Assembly: GCF_003885105.1 (NCBI RefSeq)
Contig: NZ_QWZQ01000007.1
Coordinates: forward strand, 19,132 to 83,131
Direction of reading: 5' to 3'
Length of the DNA stretch: 64,000 nucleotides
Source: Lactiplantibacillus garii
GTDB lineage: Bacteria; Bacillota; Bacilli; Lactobacillales; Lactobacillaceae
The translations under genes were made by a program, and so were the position numbers. How positions within the stretch are numbered: position 1 is the stretch's first letter; each line of letters starts with the position of its first letter. Under the pieces are notes generated by a model. That model had not been told where the DNA came from, ran no database searches, and was given only the letters and a program-made list of their open reading frames with translations. Below are positions 32,317-41,635 of the stretch, piece after piece.

Positions 32317-33330
32317 ATGGCATCGATTCGCGAAGTTGCCAAAGCCGCGGGGGTCTCGGTCGGTAGTATTTCACGCTACCTCAACGGGCAACAACTCAAA
32401 GCGGCTAACATGCAAAAAATTAAACGGGCAATTGACGACTTAGGCTACCAGGAAAATATCATCGCTAAGGGCCTGAAAAACAACCAGAGTTTCGCGGTGG
32501 GGTTGCTAATGAACAACCTAGCTAGTCGGCTGAGTATGGACATCGTGTCCAGTATTGAAGCAGTCATGGAACAAGCTGGTTACAGCATTCTGTTAAGTGG
32601 CTTTCAAGGTTCTTCAACGTTAGCCGCTAACAAGGTCGACTACCTGCTTAGTCACGCGGTGGACGGCCTGATCCTCTTTGAGGCCGATCAGAACTGGCCC
32701 GGCATGGCGCGTTTAGCAGACGTTCAGGTCCCAGTCATCTCACTCAACAGTCCCAACGGGCTTGCCAACGTTGATTCCATTCTCGTGGACGACCGCGGCA
32801 GTGTCCGCCGACTTGTTCAACACTTGATCGCGCAGGGACACCGTCGTATCGGGGTCCTCGCCGCGCCACAAACCGACTATACCGCACACGAACGGTTAAC
32901 CGGGGTACGAGAAGCCGTGCGAAGCCACCCGCACGTTGAAGCCACCGTCTATTACGGCGACTATTCGCGCCCCAGTGGCTTTGAAGGTGCTCAAAAGCTG
33001 ATCGACGACCACGTTGACGCCCTATTCGTCTGCAACTTCAACATGGCACTCGGTGCACTGGAATATTGCAACCGGGCGGGTATCCGCATTGATCAGGATT
33101 TAGCCTTTAGTCATTTTGACTACTTGGACGAAATGAGCAGCTTAATTTCAAACCGGCTCGTTATTCAACAACCAGCCAAAGAAATTGGTAAGATGTGCGC
33201 GGAACGGTTATTAAGCCGTATCAACCACCAATCTGAAAACGTGGGCGCCACCTTTGTCTTCGATAACTTGATCGTTGGCTTAGGTGACGACCCTCACGCC
33301 GAGACTCAACCAACCATCGTGACGCCGTAA
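32317..33330 (+). CDS. LacI family transcriptional regulator
   Basis: 337 residues. HTH SIREVAKAAGVSVGSISRYLNG with the hinge helix near residue 50, then a periplasmic-binding-protein-like effector domain (SFAVGLLMNNLASRLSMDIV, VDSILVDDRGSVRRLVQHLI, GHRRIGVLAAP). It most likely senses a sugar and controls the convergent GH1 gene, before which lies a perfect TGAACCGGTTCA palindrome typical of LacI-family operators. A separate short dyad GGATAA-CT-TTATCC sits before this gene (32272-32285). Ribosome binding site GGAAGAGGGA. Confidence 0.9.
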   Translation: MASIREVAKAAGVSVGSISRYLNGQQLKAANMQKIKRAIDDLGYQENIIAKGLKNNQSFAVGLLMNNLASRLSMDIVSSIEAVMEQAGYSILLSGFQGSSTLAANKVDYLLSHAVDGLILFEADQNWPGMARLADVQVPVISLNSPNGLANVDSILVDDRGSVRRLVQHLIAQGHRRIGVLAAPQTDYTAHERLTGVREAVRSHPHVEATVYYGDYSRPSGFEGAQKLIDDHVDALFVCNFNMALGALEYCNRAGIRIDQDLAFSHFDYLDEMSSLISNRLVIQQPAKEIGKMCAERLLSRINHQSENVGATFVFDNLIVGLGDDPHAETQPTIVTP

Positions 33331-33338
33331 CTGAGCAT

Positions 33339-33376
33339 AAAAGGCCCGCAAATCGCGTGATTTGCGGGCCTTTTAT
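33339..33376. terminator. Bidirectional terminator
   Basis: 16-bp perfect stem AAAAGGCCCGCAAATC and its complement with a 4-base loop, between convergent genes. Confidence 0.92.
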
Positions 33377-33401
33377 ACTTTACTTTAATTTTAATGATTG
33401 A

Positions 33402-34775
33402 TTACGATAAGTTGGCCCCGTTACTAGCAATGACCCGTTTAAACCAGTTAAACGACTTCTTAGGAATCCGTTTAAGATTCTTAACGTCACGGTTAGTCCG
33501 GTTAACGTAAACCATCCCGTAACGTTTATCAACGTTACCGCTAGAACTTGGAATATCAATTAAGCCCCATCCTAAGTACCCCAACACTTGAACACCATCT
33601 TCAAAGATCGCGTTCTTCATCGCCTGGATGTGTTGGCGGTGGTAGTCAATTCGGTAATCATCCTGAATCTCGTGCCCGTCATTCTTTTCCCGGACACCAA
33701 TTCCGTTTTCAATTGGAAACATCGGGATACCGTACTCGTTGTAAACCCGGGTCAAAACGTCCCGGAAACCGAGCGGGTCAACGTTCCACTCCCACTCGTT
33801 ATACGGGGTATACGAATTGTGAACCGAGCCATAATCCACGTAACGGTTCGGGATCGTGTTAACCGGGACCCGACTCGCATCGATCAAACCACTGCGGTAG
33901 TACGAAAAGGCGATAAAATCACTTTTAAGCTGGTCAAAGTCACGTTGGTCCGCGGCCGTAAAATCAAAGTCAAGGTGGTGATTTCGCGCATAGGTCATAA
34001 CCTGATTGGAATAGTGACCGTGCGCGTACACGTCTAACAAGTTCCGGTTCATAAATTCGTTGATTTGGCGGGCAAACTGGTTATCCCGCGGGTTAGCCGT
34101 AGCGGCGTAACACTCTTCGTACGCCAGCATTCCGCCAATTTGTGCCTTAGTCGTTGCGTGGACGTAGTTAGCCACTTGCGCGTGGGCCACCATCACGTGG
34201 TGGGCAATCGTGTAGATTTCCTGGTCACTTTCGCCACCGGTCAAACAGCCCGCGTATACCCGTGAATAACTCGTAGAATAGAGGTTCTGCTCATTAAAAG
34301 TGATCCAATAAGGGACTTTATCCGCAAACTCATCGACCATCCGTTTACCGAAACGGACAAAGGCGTCCACCACGTGCCGACTCAAGAAGCCGTTATACTT
34401 TTGCGCTAACGTCAACGGCATGTCAAAGTGGTATAAACAAACCATCGGCGTAATGTTGCGCGCAATTAACGCGTCAATTAGCCGGTGATAAAACGCAATG
34501 CCTTCGGGATTAAATTCCCCGTCACCGTCCGGACAGACCCGACTCCAAGAAATCTGTAGCCGGTAACAATTCATGTTCATCGCCCGCATTAAATCGTAAT
34601 CCTCAGCGTAACGGTGGTACTCGTCAATCGTCACGTCCCAGTCGGCGTTATTGGGGCCGGCCTTACGTAAATCATAGACCGACGCGCCCTTACCGCCTTC
34701 GTGGGTGGCACCCTCCGTTTGCATGCTTGAAGTTGAATTTCCCCATAAAAAACCGCTCGGTAATTGTTGTTCCAC
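33402..34775 (-). CDS. GH1 family glycoside hydrolase (6-phospho-beta-glucosidase type)
   Basis: 457 residues. The N-terminal GH1 signature is FLWGNSTSSMQTEGA; the acid/base Glu is in TFNEQN and the nucleophile Glu in PIENGIG. It hydrolyses beta-glucosides, most likely the 6-phosphorylated products of PTS uptake (cellobiose, arbutin, salicin), although no PTS gene is adjacent and unphosphorylated substrates cannot be excluded. An operator palindrome 66 bases upstream suggests control by the neighbouring LacI protein. Confidence 0.88.
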   Translation of the reverse strand: MEQQLPSGFLWGNSTSSMQTEGATHEGGKGASVYDLRKAGPNNADWDVTIDEYHRYAEDYDLMRAMNMNCYRLQISWSRVCPDGDGEFNPEGIAFYHRLIDALIARNITPMVCLYHFDMPLTLAQKYNGFLSRHVVDAFVRFGKRMVDEFADKVPYWITFNEQNLYSTSYSRVYAGCLTGGESDQEIYTIAHHVMVAHAQVANYVHATTKAQIGGMLAYEECYAATANPRDNQFARQINEFMNRNLLDVYAHGHYSNQVMTYARNHHLDFDFTAADQRDFDQLKSDFIAFSYYRSGLIDASRVPVNTIPNRYVDYGSVHNSYTPYNEWEWNVDPLGFRDVLTRVYNEYGIPMFPIENGIGVREKNDGHEIQDDYRIDYHRQHIQAMKNAIFEDGVQVLGYLGWGLIDIPSSSGNVDKRYGMVYVNRTNRDVKNLKRIPKKSFNWFKRVIASNGANLS

Positions 34776-34840
34776 TATTCATCAGCTTCCCTTCGTTTAA
34801 TTTAATTCGGTTATTTTAGCGGTCAAAACCACGTTCATTT

Positions 34841-34866
34841 TTATTTTTGAACCGGTTCAAAAATAA
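34841..34866 (-). promoter_or_regulatory. LacI-family operator upstream of the GH1 gene
   Basis: A perfect 26-base palindrome centred on TGAACCGGTTCA with flanking A/T arms. LacI-family operators have a central CG; its position just upstream of the GH1 gene and the nearby LacI gene make the pairing likely. Confidence 0.75.
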
Positions 34867-34913
34867 GTATAATCCATCTACAAGTTATTGCAAGGGCTTC
34901 CATGTACGCGAAC

Positions 34914-34942
34914 AAAAAGGGCCCTTCCGCGAAGAAGGACCC
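34914..34942 (-). terminator. Terminator of the small membrane protein gene
   Basis: Stem GGGTCCTTC / GAAGGGCCC around TTCGCG, then T5 on the minus strand. Confidence 0.8.
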
Positions 34943-34947
34943 GTAAA

Positions 34948-35133
34948 CTATTTTTTCCGCAGTTCGTACGCGGCGTATTCCATAATTCCCATCAAGGCAA
35001 CTAAACTAATCGGAAAGGCGATGACGCTAAGCCGCAAGCTTGCGGTCAGTTCAAAGAAATAAAAGATGCCAAGCAATAACACAATCGCAACAATCAGCAT
35101 CCCGGTATCGGCCTTTCCCCACCGTTTAATCAT
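34948..35133 (-). CDS. Small hypothetical membrane protein
   Basis: 61 residues with two hydrophobic segments (about 10-28 and 35-52) and basic ends (MIKRWGK, YELRKK), giving a hairpin topology with both ends inside. GAGGA upstream fits the ATG at 35133 rather than the in-frame Met codons farther up. No known family; monocistronic with its own terminator. Confidence 0.58.
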   Translation of the reverse strand: MIKRWGKADTGMLIVAIVLLLGIFYFFELTASLRLSVIAFPISLVALMGIMEYAAYELRKK

Positions 35134-35236
35134 CGTATTTATCCTCATTTCTTTATTATTGATCACCATGAGTGTAACACGAATCGCATCAGTTTAGGTG
35201 GCCGGACACGTAAGAGTTCAATTAGAATTTAATGGC

Positions 35237-35764
35237 CTATTTTAACGGGCGGAACATAGTTGTCACCGCTAACCGGTCACCGTGAGTTAACGGTAAAAAG
35301 AGCTGATCCCCATCCTCAAAGCCCAGGCCTTCCCAGAAATTTTTAACCCCGGTATCGGCTGTGACCCGGGTCAGTTGTAAGCAAACGACGTTACTCTTTA
35401 ACGCAGCTTGCATCAAGCCGGTGACAATGACCTTTCCCACCGTTTTTCGTTGGTAAGCCTGGTTAACCATCAAAAGCCCGATAAACAAAAATTGTTCTTG
35501 AGGATACTGGTTTAAAACGTCCAGCACGGCCACTAAATGGTGCGCTAAGTAAAATCCAAAAACCTGTTTTTGTTCCGTTGCCACTTCACCGGGCGTGGCG
35601 GTCAAATCACGCTGGACTTCTTCAACCGTTAACGGTTCCGGTGAAAAATATCGATGGTACTCGGGATTACTCTGTTCGAGTTGCATCAACTCCGCTTGAT
35701 CCTTCAAAGTTAATAACCGAATTTTAAAATTAGGCAGTTCCGCTTGTAACGTTGCTAATTTCAT
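35237..35764 (-). CDS. GNAT family N-acetyltransferase
   Basis: 175 residues. Acetyl-CoA binding region MVNQAYQRKTVGKVIVTGLMQ matches motif A (R/Q-x-x-G-x-G/A, here QRKTVGK), with motif B VTADTGVKNFWEGLGFE downstream. It transfers an acetyl group to an unknown amine. Separated by 6 bases from the following upstream GNAT gene, so the two are one operon; they share limited similarity. Confidence 0.82.
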   Translation of the reverse strand: MKLATLQAELPNFKIRLLTLKDQAELMQLEQSNPEYHRYFSPEPLTVEEVQRDLTATPGEVATEQKQVFGFYLAHHLVAVLDVLNQYPQEQFLFIGLLMVNQAYQRKTVGKVIVTGLMQAALKSNVVCLQLTRVTADTGVKNFWEGLGFEDGDQLFLPLTHGDRLAVTTMFRPLK

Positions 35765-35770
35765 CTTAAA

Positions 35771-36253
35771 TTACCAGACTTTCTCTAAATTGTACCAAGT
35801 TTCACCGGCGTGCGTGGATTCCGCCACCCCTTGATTAGTGAAACCGTTGCCCTCATAAAACGGGACGAGTCGCTCTAAGCAGGTCAACGCCATACTCGTC
35901 CGCTGGTGAGCGCGCGCGTCAGTTTCCAGGGCCGCTAATAATTGACTACCCACCCGCTGATGCCGGGCTAGCGGTGAAACGGCTAGTGTAAAGACCAGCT
36001 GGTGCCCACCGCGTTCAAGGTTCGTTGGCGTGGTCACAAACATTTCGTCTTGAATGTAACGCTCCTTCGTGGCCGGTCCCACGATAAAACCCAGGACCAC
36101 GGCCTCGTTACGGGCAACTAAAAAGGTGCTTCCCAATTTCTCGATGCGTTCCTGATAAGCCGCCGTACTGCCCGCCTCCGCGTCGGAAAAGCCCGCTTTT
36201 TCAATGGCCATAATTTGTGGTAGGTCCGCCATTTTAACCGGTGTAATTTGCAT
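35771..36253 (-). CDS. GNAT family N-acetyltransferase
   Basis: 160 residues. Motif A LAVSPLARHQRVGSQLLAALETDARAHQ (R-H-Q-R-V-G pyrophosphate loop) and motif B CLERLVPFYEGNGFTNQGVAE are clear and resemble arylalkylamine-type (AANAT-like) members. AGGGGGT before the ATG at 36253 selects this start over upstream codons. It is the first gene of a two-GNAT operon. Substrate unknown. Confidence 0.83.
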   Translation of the reverse strand: MQITPVKMADLPQIMAIEKAGFSDAEAGSTAAYQERIEKLGSTFLVARNEAVVLGFIVGPATKERYIQDEMFVTTPTNLERGGHQLVFTLAVSPLARHQRVGSQLLAALETDARAHQRTSMALTCLERLVPFYEGNGFTNQGVAESTHAGETWYNLEKVW

Positions 36254-36447
36254 ATCGTTACCCCCTATTGGTAATCCCATTATAGCAAAATCCCACCCCA
36301 TGAGTTTCGGTAATGATTAGTCACGGAATTTCTATCCCAAAAGCGGTCGCGTCCGTGTCGTTTTACGCAGTGGCATGCTATACTTAGGTTGTGAATTCGG
36401 TTACATAGCACTGAATTCACTATTCTTATCGAAATTAGGTGATGCTT

Positions 36448-36915
36448 ATGCCAGCACAATCAGCGGAACAATTATGGAAAGCATATAACGAAACGACCGA
36501 TACTAACGGCGCCTCTTATCAAACGCGCTGGTTCGGTGATCAAAAGAATCCCACCGAAGTACAAGCCTTGACCGATGCCGTCTTAAATGGAACCAAAACG
36601 GCGACAACGACGCCCCTCGATACTTACACCAACGAACAGGTTGCGATTCCACAACCCGGTGATTACAACGTCCTGTTAAACGGTGACATGAAAGCCGTTG
36701 CCATCATTAAAACGGTGGTTTCCGAACTAATTCCATTCTACCGAATTTCTGCGGAACACGCGTGGCACGAAGGCGATGGTGACCGAACAATCGGTGACTG
36801 GCGCAAGCGCAAGGAGGAAGAATTCACGCCATCCTTGGAGGCCCACGGACGCAGCTTATCGTCGGACACCCCGATGGTTAGTGAAGTCTTTGAAGTGGTG
36901 TACCGTGCCGACTAA
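36448..36915 (+). CDS. ASCH domain protein
   Basis: 155 residues. The ASCH hallmarks are present: LNGTKTATTTPLDTY (G-x-K-x-A-T), the strand AVAIIKTVVSELIPFYRI, and EHAWHEGDGDRTIGDWRKRKEEEF (E-x-x-x-x-x-E...W-x-x-x-H/R). ASCH folds resemble PUA domains and are thought to act on RNA or modified nucleosides; YqfB of this superfamily is an N4-acetylcytidine amidohydrolase. ATG at 36448 follows TTAGGTGA. Monocistronic, with a hairpin terminator and repeat copy B right after it. Confidence 0.85.
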   Translation: MPAQSAEQLWKAYNETTDTNGASYQTRWFGDQKNPTEVQALTDAVLNGTKTATTTPLDTYTNEQVAIPQPGDYNVLLNGDMKAVAIIKTVVSELIPFYRISAEHAWHEGDGDRTIGDWRKRKEEEFTPSLEAHGRSLSSDTPMVSEVFEVVYRAD

Positions 36916-36930
36916 CTTAATACTCACAAC

Positions 36931-36960
36931 GGCCTAAGACCGATGTCTTGGGCCTTTTTT
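36931..36960 (+). terminator. Terminator of the ASCH gene
   Basis: Stem GGCCTAAGAC / GTCTTGGGCC (one wobble) around CGAT, then T6. Repeat copy B begins at its last T. Confidence 0.85.
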
Positions 36961-37050
36961 GTAGAGTGTGAGGTTCAAGCAGGTTGGGGCCGAGGATTAG
37001 CCTAGCAGGCAGCAGTATGCGGGTTGGGCATATTGCTGGTTGCCTAGCTA
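36960..37050 (+). repeat. Dispersed structured repeat, family 1 copy B
   Basis: 91 bases, 84 identical to copy A (23221-23311). Inner hairpin CAGCAGTATGC / GCATATTGCTG; the lower stem CTAGCAGG pairs with CCTAG-side bases. Sits directly behind a terminator, as does copy A. Confidence 0.75.
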
Positions 37051-37134
37051 GCTTCCCTAATATCAGCCGAGTTTCAGAGTTCTTTTTTAAAATAAAATGA
37101 ATTAAAACGCTTAGTTTCATCAGTAATTTTTAAC

Positions 37135-37162
37135 TTGTCACGCGTCAAAATTTCGTTATAAT
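37135..37162 (+). promoter_or_regulatory. Promoter of the XRE-pot operon
   Basis: TTGTCA and TATAAT separated by 16 bases; about 60 bases before the regulator start. Confidence 0.75.
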
Positions 37163-37221
37163 TAAAGCTCGTACTAAACTTATTGTTTACTTTAACGAAA
37201 CTAAGATTCGAGGTGAATGTC

Positions 37222-37764
37222 ATGGACATCGGTCAACGAATCCGTAATTTACGGATGCAAAAACAACTGACGCAAGAAGAACTTGGGGAACGTACGGACC
37301 TCAGCAAGGGCTACATATCACAATTGGAACACGACCAATCTTCCCCTTCGATGGAAACGTTCTTTGCCATTTTGGAAGTACTGGGCGTAACCCCGGCCGC
37401 CTTCTTTGCGCCTGAAAAACCTAGCCCAAAGGTGGTTTACCACCCGACGGAACACAGAATTTATGACGATGAAGCACTGGGATACCAGTTAAAGTGGCTG
37501 GTGCCGGCTTCGAATGAAAATGAACTCGAACCCGTCACCATCACGTTAGCGCCCAACGGTTGCTTCAAACCCTTTGAGCCTTCGCCGGCGGAGACCTTTA
37601 TCATGGTCCAAACCGGCACTTTAAGCTTACGGTTAGGCAATCAGGATTACTCGGCAACGGCCGGTGATACGCTTTACTTTCACGCAACCAAGACGCACCA
37701 AATTCGCAACTTGGGACCGACGTCCTGTACGTTCACCCTGGTTACGACCGCGTCCTACTTATAA
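37222..37764 (+). CDS. XRE family regulator with C-terminal cupin domain (polyamine transport regulator)
   Basis: 180 residues. N-terminal HTH_3 (MDIGQRIRNLRMQKQLTQEELGERTDLSKGYISQLE, about 1-60) and a C-terminal cupin barrel (about 108-178: VTITLAPNGCFKPFEPSPAETFIMVQTG and HATKTHQIRNLGPTSCTF). This PuuR-like architecture commonly precedes pot genes. It starts the five-gene operon with potABCD, 20 bases ahead of potA, and probably regulates it in response to polyamines. AGGTGA precedes the ATG at 37222. Confidence 0.9.
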   Translation: MDIGQRIRNLRMQKQLTQEELGERTDLSKGYISQLEHDQSSPSMETFFAILEVLGVTPAAFFAPEKPSPKVVYHPTEHRIYDDEALGYQLKWLVPASNENELEPVTITLAPNGCFKPFEPSPAETFIMVQTGTLSLRLGNQDYSATAGDTLYFHATKTHQIRNLGPTSCTFTLVTTASYL

Positions 37765-37784
37765 ACATTTAGGAGGTCCTTTCC

Positions 37785-38882
37785 TTGGCGGTTAACACCC
37801 AACCGATCGTGCGGTTAAATCACGTTTATAAAAGTTATGGAGATCATCAGATTCTTAAGGACATCAACTTGGAACTCGAAGCCGGTAAATTTTACACGTT
37901 ACTCGGCCCGTCCGGTTGTGGTAAAACCACGATCTTACGGACGGTGGCCGGTTTTACGGCGGTTACTTCTGGTGACGTTGAATTCGACGGTGCGGTCATC
38001 AACGACCTTCCCGCTAACCAGCGCCAAGTGAACACGGTTTTTCAGGATTACGCGCTCTTTCCGCACATGAACGTGGCAGAAAACGTCGCGTTCGGCTTAA
38101 AACTCCATAAAGTTCCTAGAAATGAAATTGACCAGCGGGTTCAAGAAGCCTTAGCAATGGTCCAACTAGCCGATTTTGGTGACCGGGAGATTAGTGAAAT
38201 CTCCGGGGGCCAGCAGCAACGGGTGGCCATCGCACGGGCGCTGGTCATGCGGCCAAAAGTACTACTCCTCGACGAACCGCTGTCCGCACTAGACGCTAAG
38301 TTACGTAAGGACATGCAGTACGAACTACGTGATTTACAGCAGCGGCTCGGCATCACCTTCCTGTTTGTGACTCACGATCAGGAAGAGGCCCTCGCGATGA
38401 GTGACGAAATCTTTGTCATGAACGCGGGTAAAATTTTACAGGGCGGTACTCCGGTCGACATTTACGACGAACCCATCAACCACTTCGTTGCCAACTTTAT
38501 TGGGGAAAGCAACATCATCCCCGGCAAAATGCTGAAAGATTATCAGGTTGAATTCGTCGGTAAAACTTTTGAATGTGCCGACGGTGGGATGCGCCCTAAC
38601 GAAGCCGTAGAAGTCGTTTTGCGCCCCGAAGACTTGGACATCGTTGCTGCTGATCAGGGGAAACTGGTCGTGACGGTGGATTCACAACTGTTCCGAGGGA
38701 ACTACTTTGAAATCGTGGCCTACGACAGTGACCATAACGAGTGGCTGGTCCACTCAACCAACCCGGCGGACGAAGGGGAACCCATTGGATTGACCTTTGA
38801 TCCTCAGGACATCCACGTCATGCGGCTCAACGAAAGCGAAGCCGCCTTTGATGCCCGGCTTGAACAGTACGAAGACGATTAG
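37785..38882 (+). CDS. potA: Spermidine/putrescine ABC transporter ATP-binding protein
   Basis: 365 residues. Walker [10 protein letters not shown], signature [15 protein letters not shown], Walker [13 protein letters not shown], switch [10 protein letters not shown], then the C-terminal TOBE-like regulatory domain (about 245-345). Energises polyamine import by PotBCD. Start codon is TTG, 8 bases after AGGAGG. The regulator gene precedes it and potB follows after 11 bases. Confidence 0.95.
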   Translation: MAVNTQPIVRLNHVYKSYGDHQILKDINLELEAGKFYTLLGPSGCGKTTILRTVAGFTAVTSGDVEFDGAVINDLPANQRQVNTVFQDYALFPHMNVAENVAFGLKLHKVPRNEIDQRVQEALAMVQLADFGDREISEISGGQQQRVAIARALVMRPKVLLLDEPLSALDAKLRKDMQYELRDLQQRLGITFLFVTHDQEEALAMSDEIFVMNAGKILQGGTPVDIYDEPINHFVANFIGESNIIPGKMLKDYQVEFVGKTFECADGGMRPNEAVEVVLRPEDLDIVAADQGKLVVTVDSQLFRGNYFEIVAYDSDHNEWLVHSTNPADEGEPIGLTFDPQDIHVMRLNESEAAFDARLEQYEDD

Positions 38883-38893
38883 GGGGGACAACC

Positions 38894-39727
38894 ATGCAAC
38901 GTAAACAACGCTTGAGCCGTAATACGGCCTACTTCATCCCCTACATGCTGTGGATCGTCCTATTCGTCATTGCACCGGTCCTACTGTTAATTTATCAATC
39001 TTTTTTTGACATTAACGGCCAGTTGACCCTGGCTAATTACCAGACGTACTTTTCGTCCAACACCTATTTAATGATGACGTTAAATTCAGTCTGGTACGCC
39101 TTTTTGATTACGTTAGCGACGCTGATCATCAGTTACCCTACCGCGTACGTGCTTAACGAGACCAAGCACCCGCAACTATGGTTATTACTGATCATTATGC
39201 CGACCTGGATCAACTTGTTATTAAAAGCCTACGCGTTCATCGGGATCTTCAGTCAGGCGGGCATTGCGAACCAATTTTTAAGTTTTATTGGGATTGGGCC
39301 CAAACAGTTACTTTTTACCAACTTTAGTTTTATTTTTGTAGCGGCCTACATCCAAATTCCATTCATGGTTCTGCCCATTTATAATTCCATCAGCGAATTA
39401 AACCCGTCCTACGTCAACGCTAGCCGGGACTTGGGTGCCACTAACTGGCAGACTTTTAGCAAAGTTATTTTTCCGTTAACGTTACCCGGCGTTAAGGCCG
39501 GGATTCAGGCCGTTTTCATCCCGTCCCTCTCACTCTTCATGTTGACCCGCTTAATTGGCGGTAACAAGGTGATCACGTTAGGGACGGCCATTGAAGAACA
39601 CTTCCTGACGACTATGAACTGGGGAATGGGTTCAACTATCGGCGTCGTGTTGATCATCGCGATGGTCATCATCATGTTACTCACGGGTGGCGGTAAACGC
39701 CGGACACGAAAGGGGCTGACAAAATGA
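38894..39727 (+). CDS. potB: Spermidine/putrescine ABC transporter permease
   Basis: 277 residues with six membrane helices and an EAA loop (NASRDLGATNWQTFSKVIFPLTLPGVKAG) that docks on PotA. GGGGGG ribosome binding site. Its stop overlaps the potC start by 4 bases (ATGA), so the two permease subunits are translationally coupled, fitting a heterodimer. Confidence 0.94.
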   Translation: MQRKQRLSRNTAYFIPYMLWIVLFVIAPVLLLIYQSFFDINGQLTLANYQTYFSSNTYLMMTLNSVWYAFLITLATLIISYPTAYVLNETKHPQLWLLLIIMPTWINLLLKAYAFIGIFSQAGIANQFLSFIGIGPKQLLFTNFSFIFVAAYIQIPFMVLPIYNSISELNPSYVNASRDLGATNWQTFSKVIFPLTLPGVKAGIQAVFIPSLSLFMLTRLIGGNKVITLGTAIEEHFLTTMNWGMGSTIGVVLIIAMVIIMLLTGGGKRRTRKGLTK

Positions 39728-40539
39728 GCTTACATCGCTTTAAGTGGCGTAACCTGTACCTCTGGCTCGTTTTCATCGTGCTGTACGCCCCAATTATTTT
39801 TCTGATCGTTTACTCCTTTAGTAAGGGCGACACCATGAATAACTTTCACGGTTTTACTTGGAGCCATTACCAGGACCTCTTTGCCGACAGCCGGCTGATT
39901 GCCATCTTTCTGGATACGCTGCTGATTGCCCTGTTATCCTCCATTTTGGCAACGGTGATTGGGACCCTTGGCGCTTTGGGAATCAACAATACGACTAAGG
40001 CAATTACAAAAAATACGCTGCTCTCCCTAAACAACATTTTAATGGTGTCCCCCGACGTCATTATCGGGGCCAGCTTCTTGATCTTTTTCACGGCTCTCAA
40101 AATTCCGTTGGGGTTTGGCTCGGTCCTTCTAAGCCACATCGCCTTTTCAATTCCAATCGTCGTATTGATGGTACTGCCCAAGATTCAGGAAATGAGCGGG
40201 AGTTTACTCGACGCGGCCGCCGACCTCGGCGCCAATAACTGGCAACTGCTTAGTCAGGTAGTCGTCCCCTACATCATGCCGGGAATTTTTTCGGGCTTTT
40301 TCATGGCTCTGACCTACTCGTTAGACGACTTTGCCGTGACCTTCTTCGTGACGGGGAACGGCTTTTCAACCCTATCCGTTGAAATTTACTCGCGGGCCCG
40401 GCAAGGAATCAACCTAGAGATCAACGCGTTATCCGGTTTAATGTTCTTAATGGCCTTAGTGTTAGTGGTCGGCTACTACTTTATCAATCAGTACAGTAGT
40501 CGTCACCGGCACACGGCAACGAGGGGGCGGCGAAAATGA
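39724..40539 (+). CDS. potC: Spermidine/putrescine ABC transporter permease
   Basis: 271 residues, six membrane helices, EAA loop DAAADLGANNWQLLSQVVVPYIMPGIFSG. Second permease subunit of the PotABCD importer. Both ends overlap neighbours by 4 bases (ATGA), with potB before and potD after. The C-terminus is basic (SSRHRHTATRGRRK). Confidence 0.94.
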   Translation: MSLHRFKWRNLYLWLVFIVLYAPIIFLIVYSFSKGDTMNNFHGFTWSHYQDLFADSRLIAIFLDTLLIALLSSILATVIGTLGALGINNTTKAITKNTLLSLNNILMVSPDVIIGASFLIFFTALKIPLGFGSVLLSHIAFSIPIVVLMVLPKIQEMSGSLLDAAADLGANNWQLLSQVVVPYIMPGIFSGFFMALTYSLDDFAVTFFVTGNGFSTLSVEIYSRARQGINLEINALSGLMFLMALVLVVGYYFINQYSSRHRHTATRGRRK

Positions 40540-41606
40540 AAAAATTATTTAGTGTCATCCTTGCATTGTTCGCAGTCTGCGGGTTGCTCGCGTTTGGGGC
40601 CAAGCAACTCCAAACGACTTCCGGTAGTACCGGTAAAAAGGTTCTCAACCTGTATACCTGGGGCGATTACATTGACCCCAGTCTCCTAACTAAGTTTCAA
40701 AAACAGACCGGTTACCACGTTAACGTCGAAACTTTCGATAGTAACGAGGCCATGTTTACTAAGATCAAGCAGGGCGGTACTAGTTACGACTTAACGGTAC
40801 CGAGTGATTACATGATTGAAAAAATGAAAAAGGCCCACTTATTATTACCGTTAGATAAAAGTAAGTTGACCGGCATGCATAATTACGACCCCCGTTTTAT
40901 GAACTTAGACTTCGATCGTCATAATAAGTACTCGGTACCCTATTTCTGGGGTACTCTGGGAATCATCTATAACGATAAATACGTGAAGCCCGGCAGTATT
41001 CAACATTGGAACGATCTTTGGGAAAAACGGTATAAAAATAAAGTCATGCTCATTGATAGTGCCCGCGACGTCATGGGCTTTGCCCTGGCTTCCATGAACC
41101 AATCAATGAACACGACCGACCCAGCGACCCTGTTAGCCGCCCGTAATAAACTTAACCGACTATCCCCGAACGTTAAAGCGGTCGTGGCCGATGAGATCAA
41201 GATGTACATGATCCAAAACGAAGCGGCCGTGGCGGTCGACTGGTCCGGTGAAGCGAGTGAAATGCTGGACGAAAATTCGCACCTGCACTACGTTGTGCCG
41301 TCCGAAGGGAGTAACCTCTGGTTTGACAACCTAGTCATCCCGAAAACGGCCAAACACTTTAAGGCCATCTACGCCTTTTTAAACTTTATGAGCGAGCCCA
41401 AGAACGCGGCGCAAAATGCCGAGTACATCGGTTATGCCACCCCAAACAAGCGGGCCAAAGCCCGTTTGCCAAAATCGATTCGTAACGATCGTCAGTTTTA
41501 TCCTGACAGCCAAACGATCAAGCACTTGCAGATCTACAAGGACCTCTCACCCGCTAAGGTGGGACTGTATAACGACCGCTACCTCGAATTTAAAATGCAC
41601 CACTAA
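40536..41606 (+). CDS. potD: Spermidine/putrescine ABC transporter substrate-binding protein
   Basis: 356 residues. The N-terminus is a hydrophobic signal/anchor (LFSVILALFAVCGLLAFGAKQL). The lipobox would be at LFAVCG, a non-standard but possible lipidation site; otherwise it stays as a signal-anchored protein. The mature part begins KVLNLYTWGDYIDPSLLTKFQKQTG, the PotD/PotF fold signature, and contains YDLTVPSDYMIEKM. It delivers polyamines to PotBC. Overlaps potC by 4 bases. The CPBP gene follows after 29 bases. Confidence 0.92.
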   Translation: MKKLFSVILALFAVCGLLAFGAKQLQTTSGSTGKKVLNLYTWGDYIDPSLLTKFQKQTGYHVNVETFDSNEAMFTKIKQGGTSYDLTVPSDYMIEKMKKAHLLLPLDKSKLTGMHNYDPRFMNLDFDRHNKYSVPYFWGTLGIIYNDKYVKPGSIQHWNDLWEKRYKNKVMLIDSARDVMGFALASMNQSMNTTDPATLLAARNKLNRLSPNVKAVVADEIKMYMIQNEAAVAVDWSGEASEMLDENSHLHYVVPSEGSNLWFDNLVIPKTAKHFKAIYAFLNFMSEPKNAAQNAEYIGYATPNKRAKARLPKSIRNDRQFYPDSQTIKHLQIYKDLSPAKVGLYNDRYLEFKMHH

Positions 41607-41635
41607 GTTAGCTTTTCAGCAGGAAGGAAGTCGCC

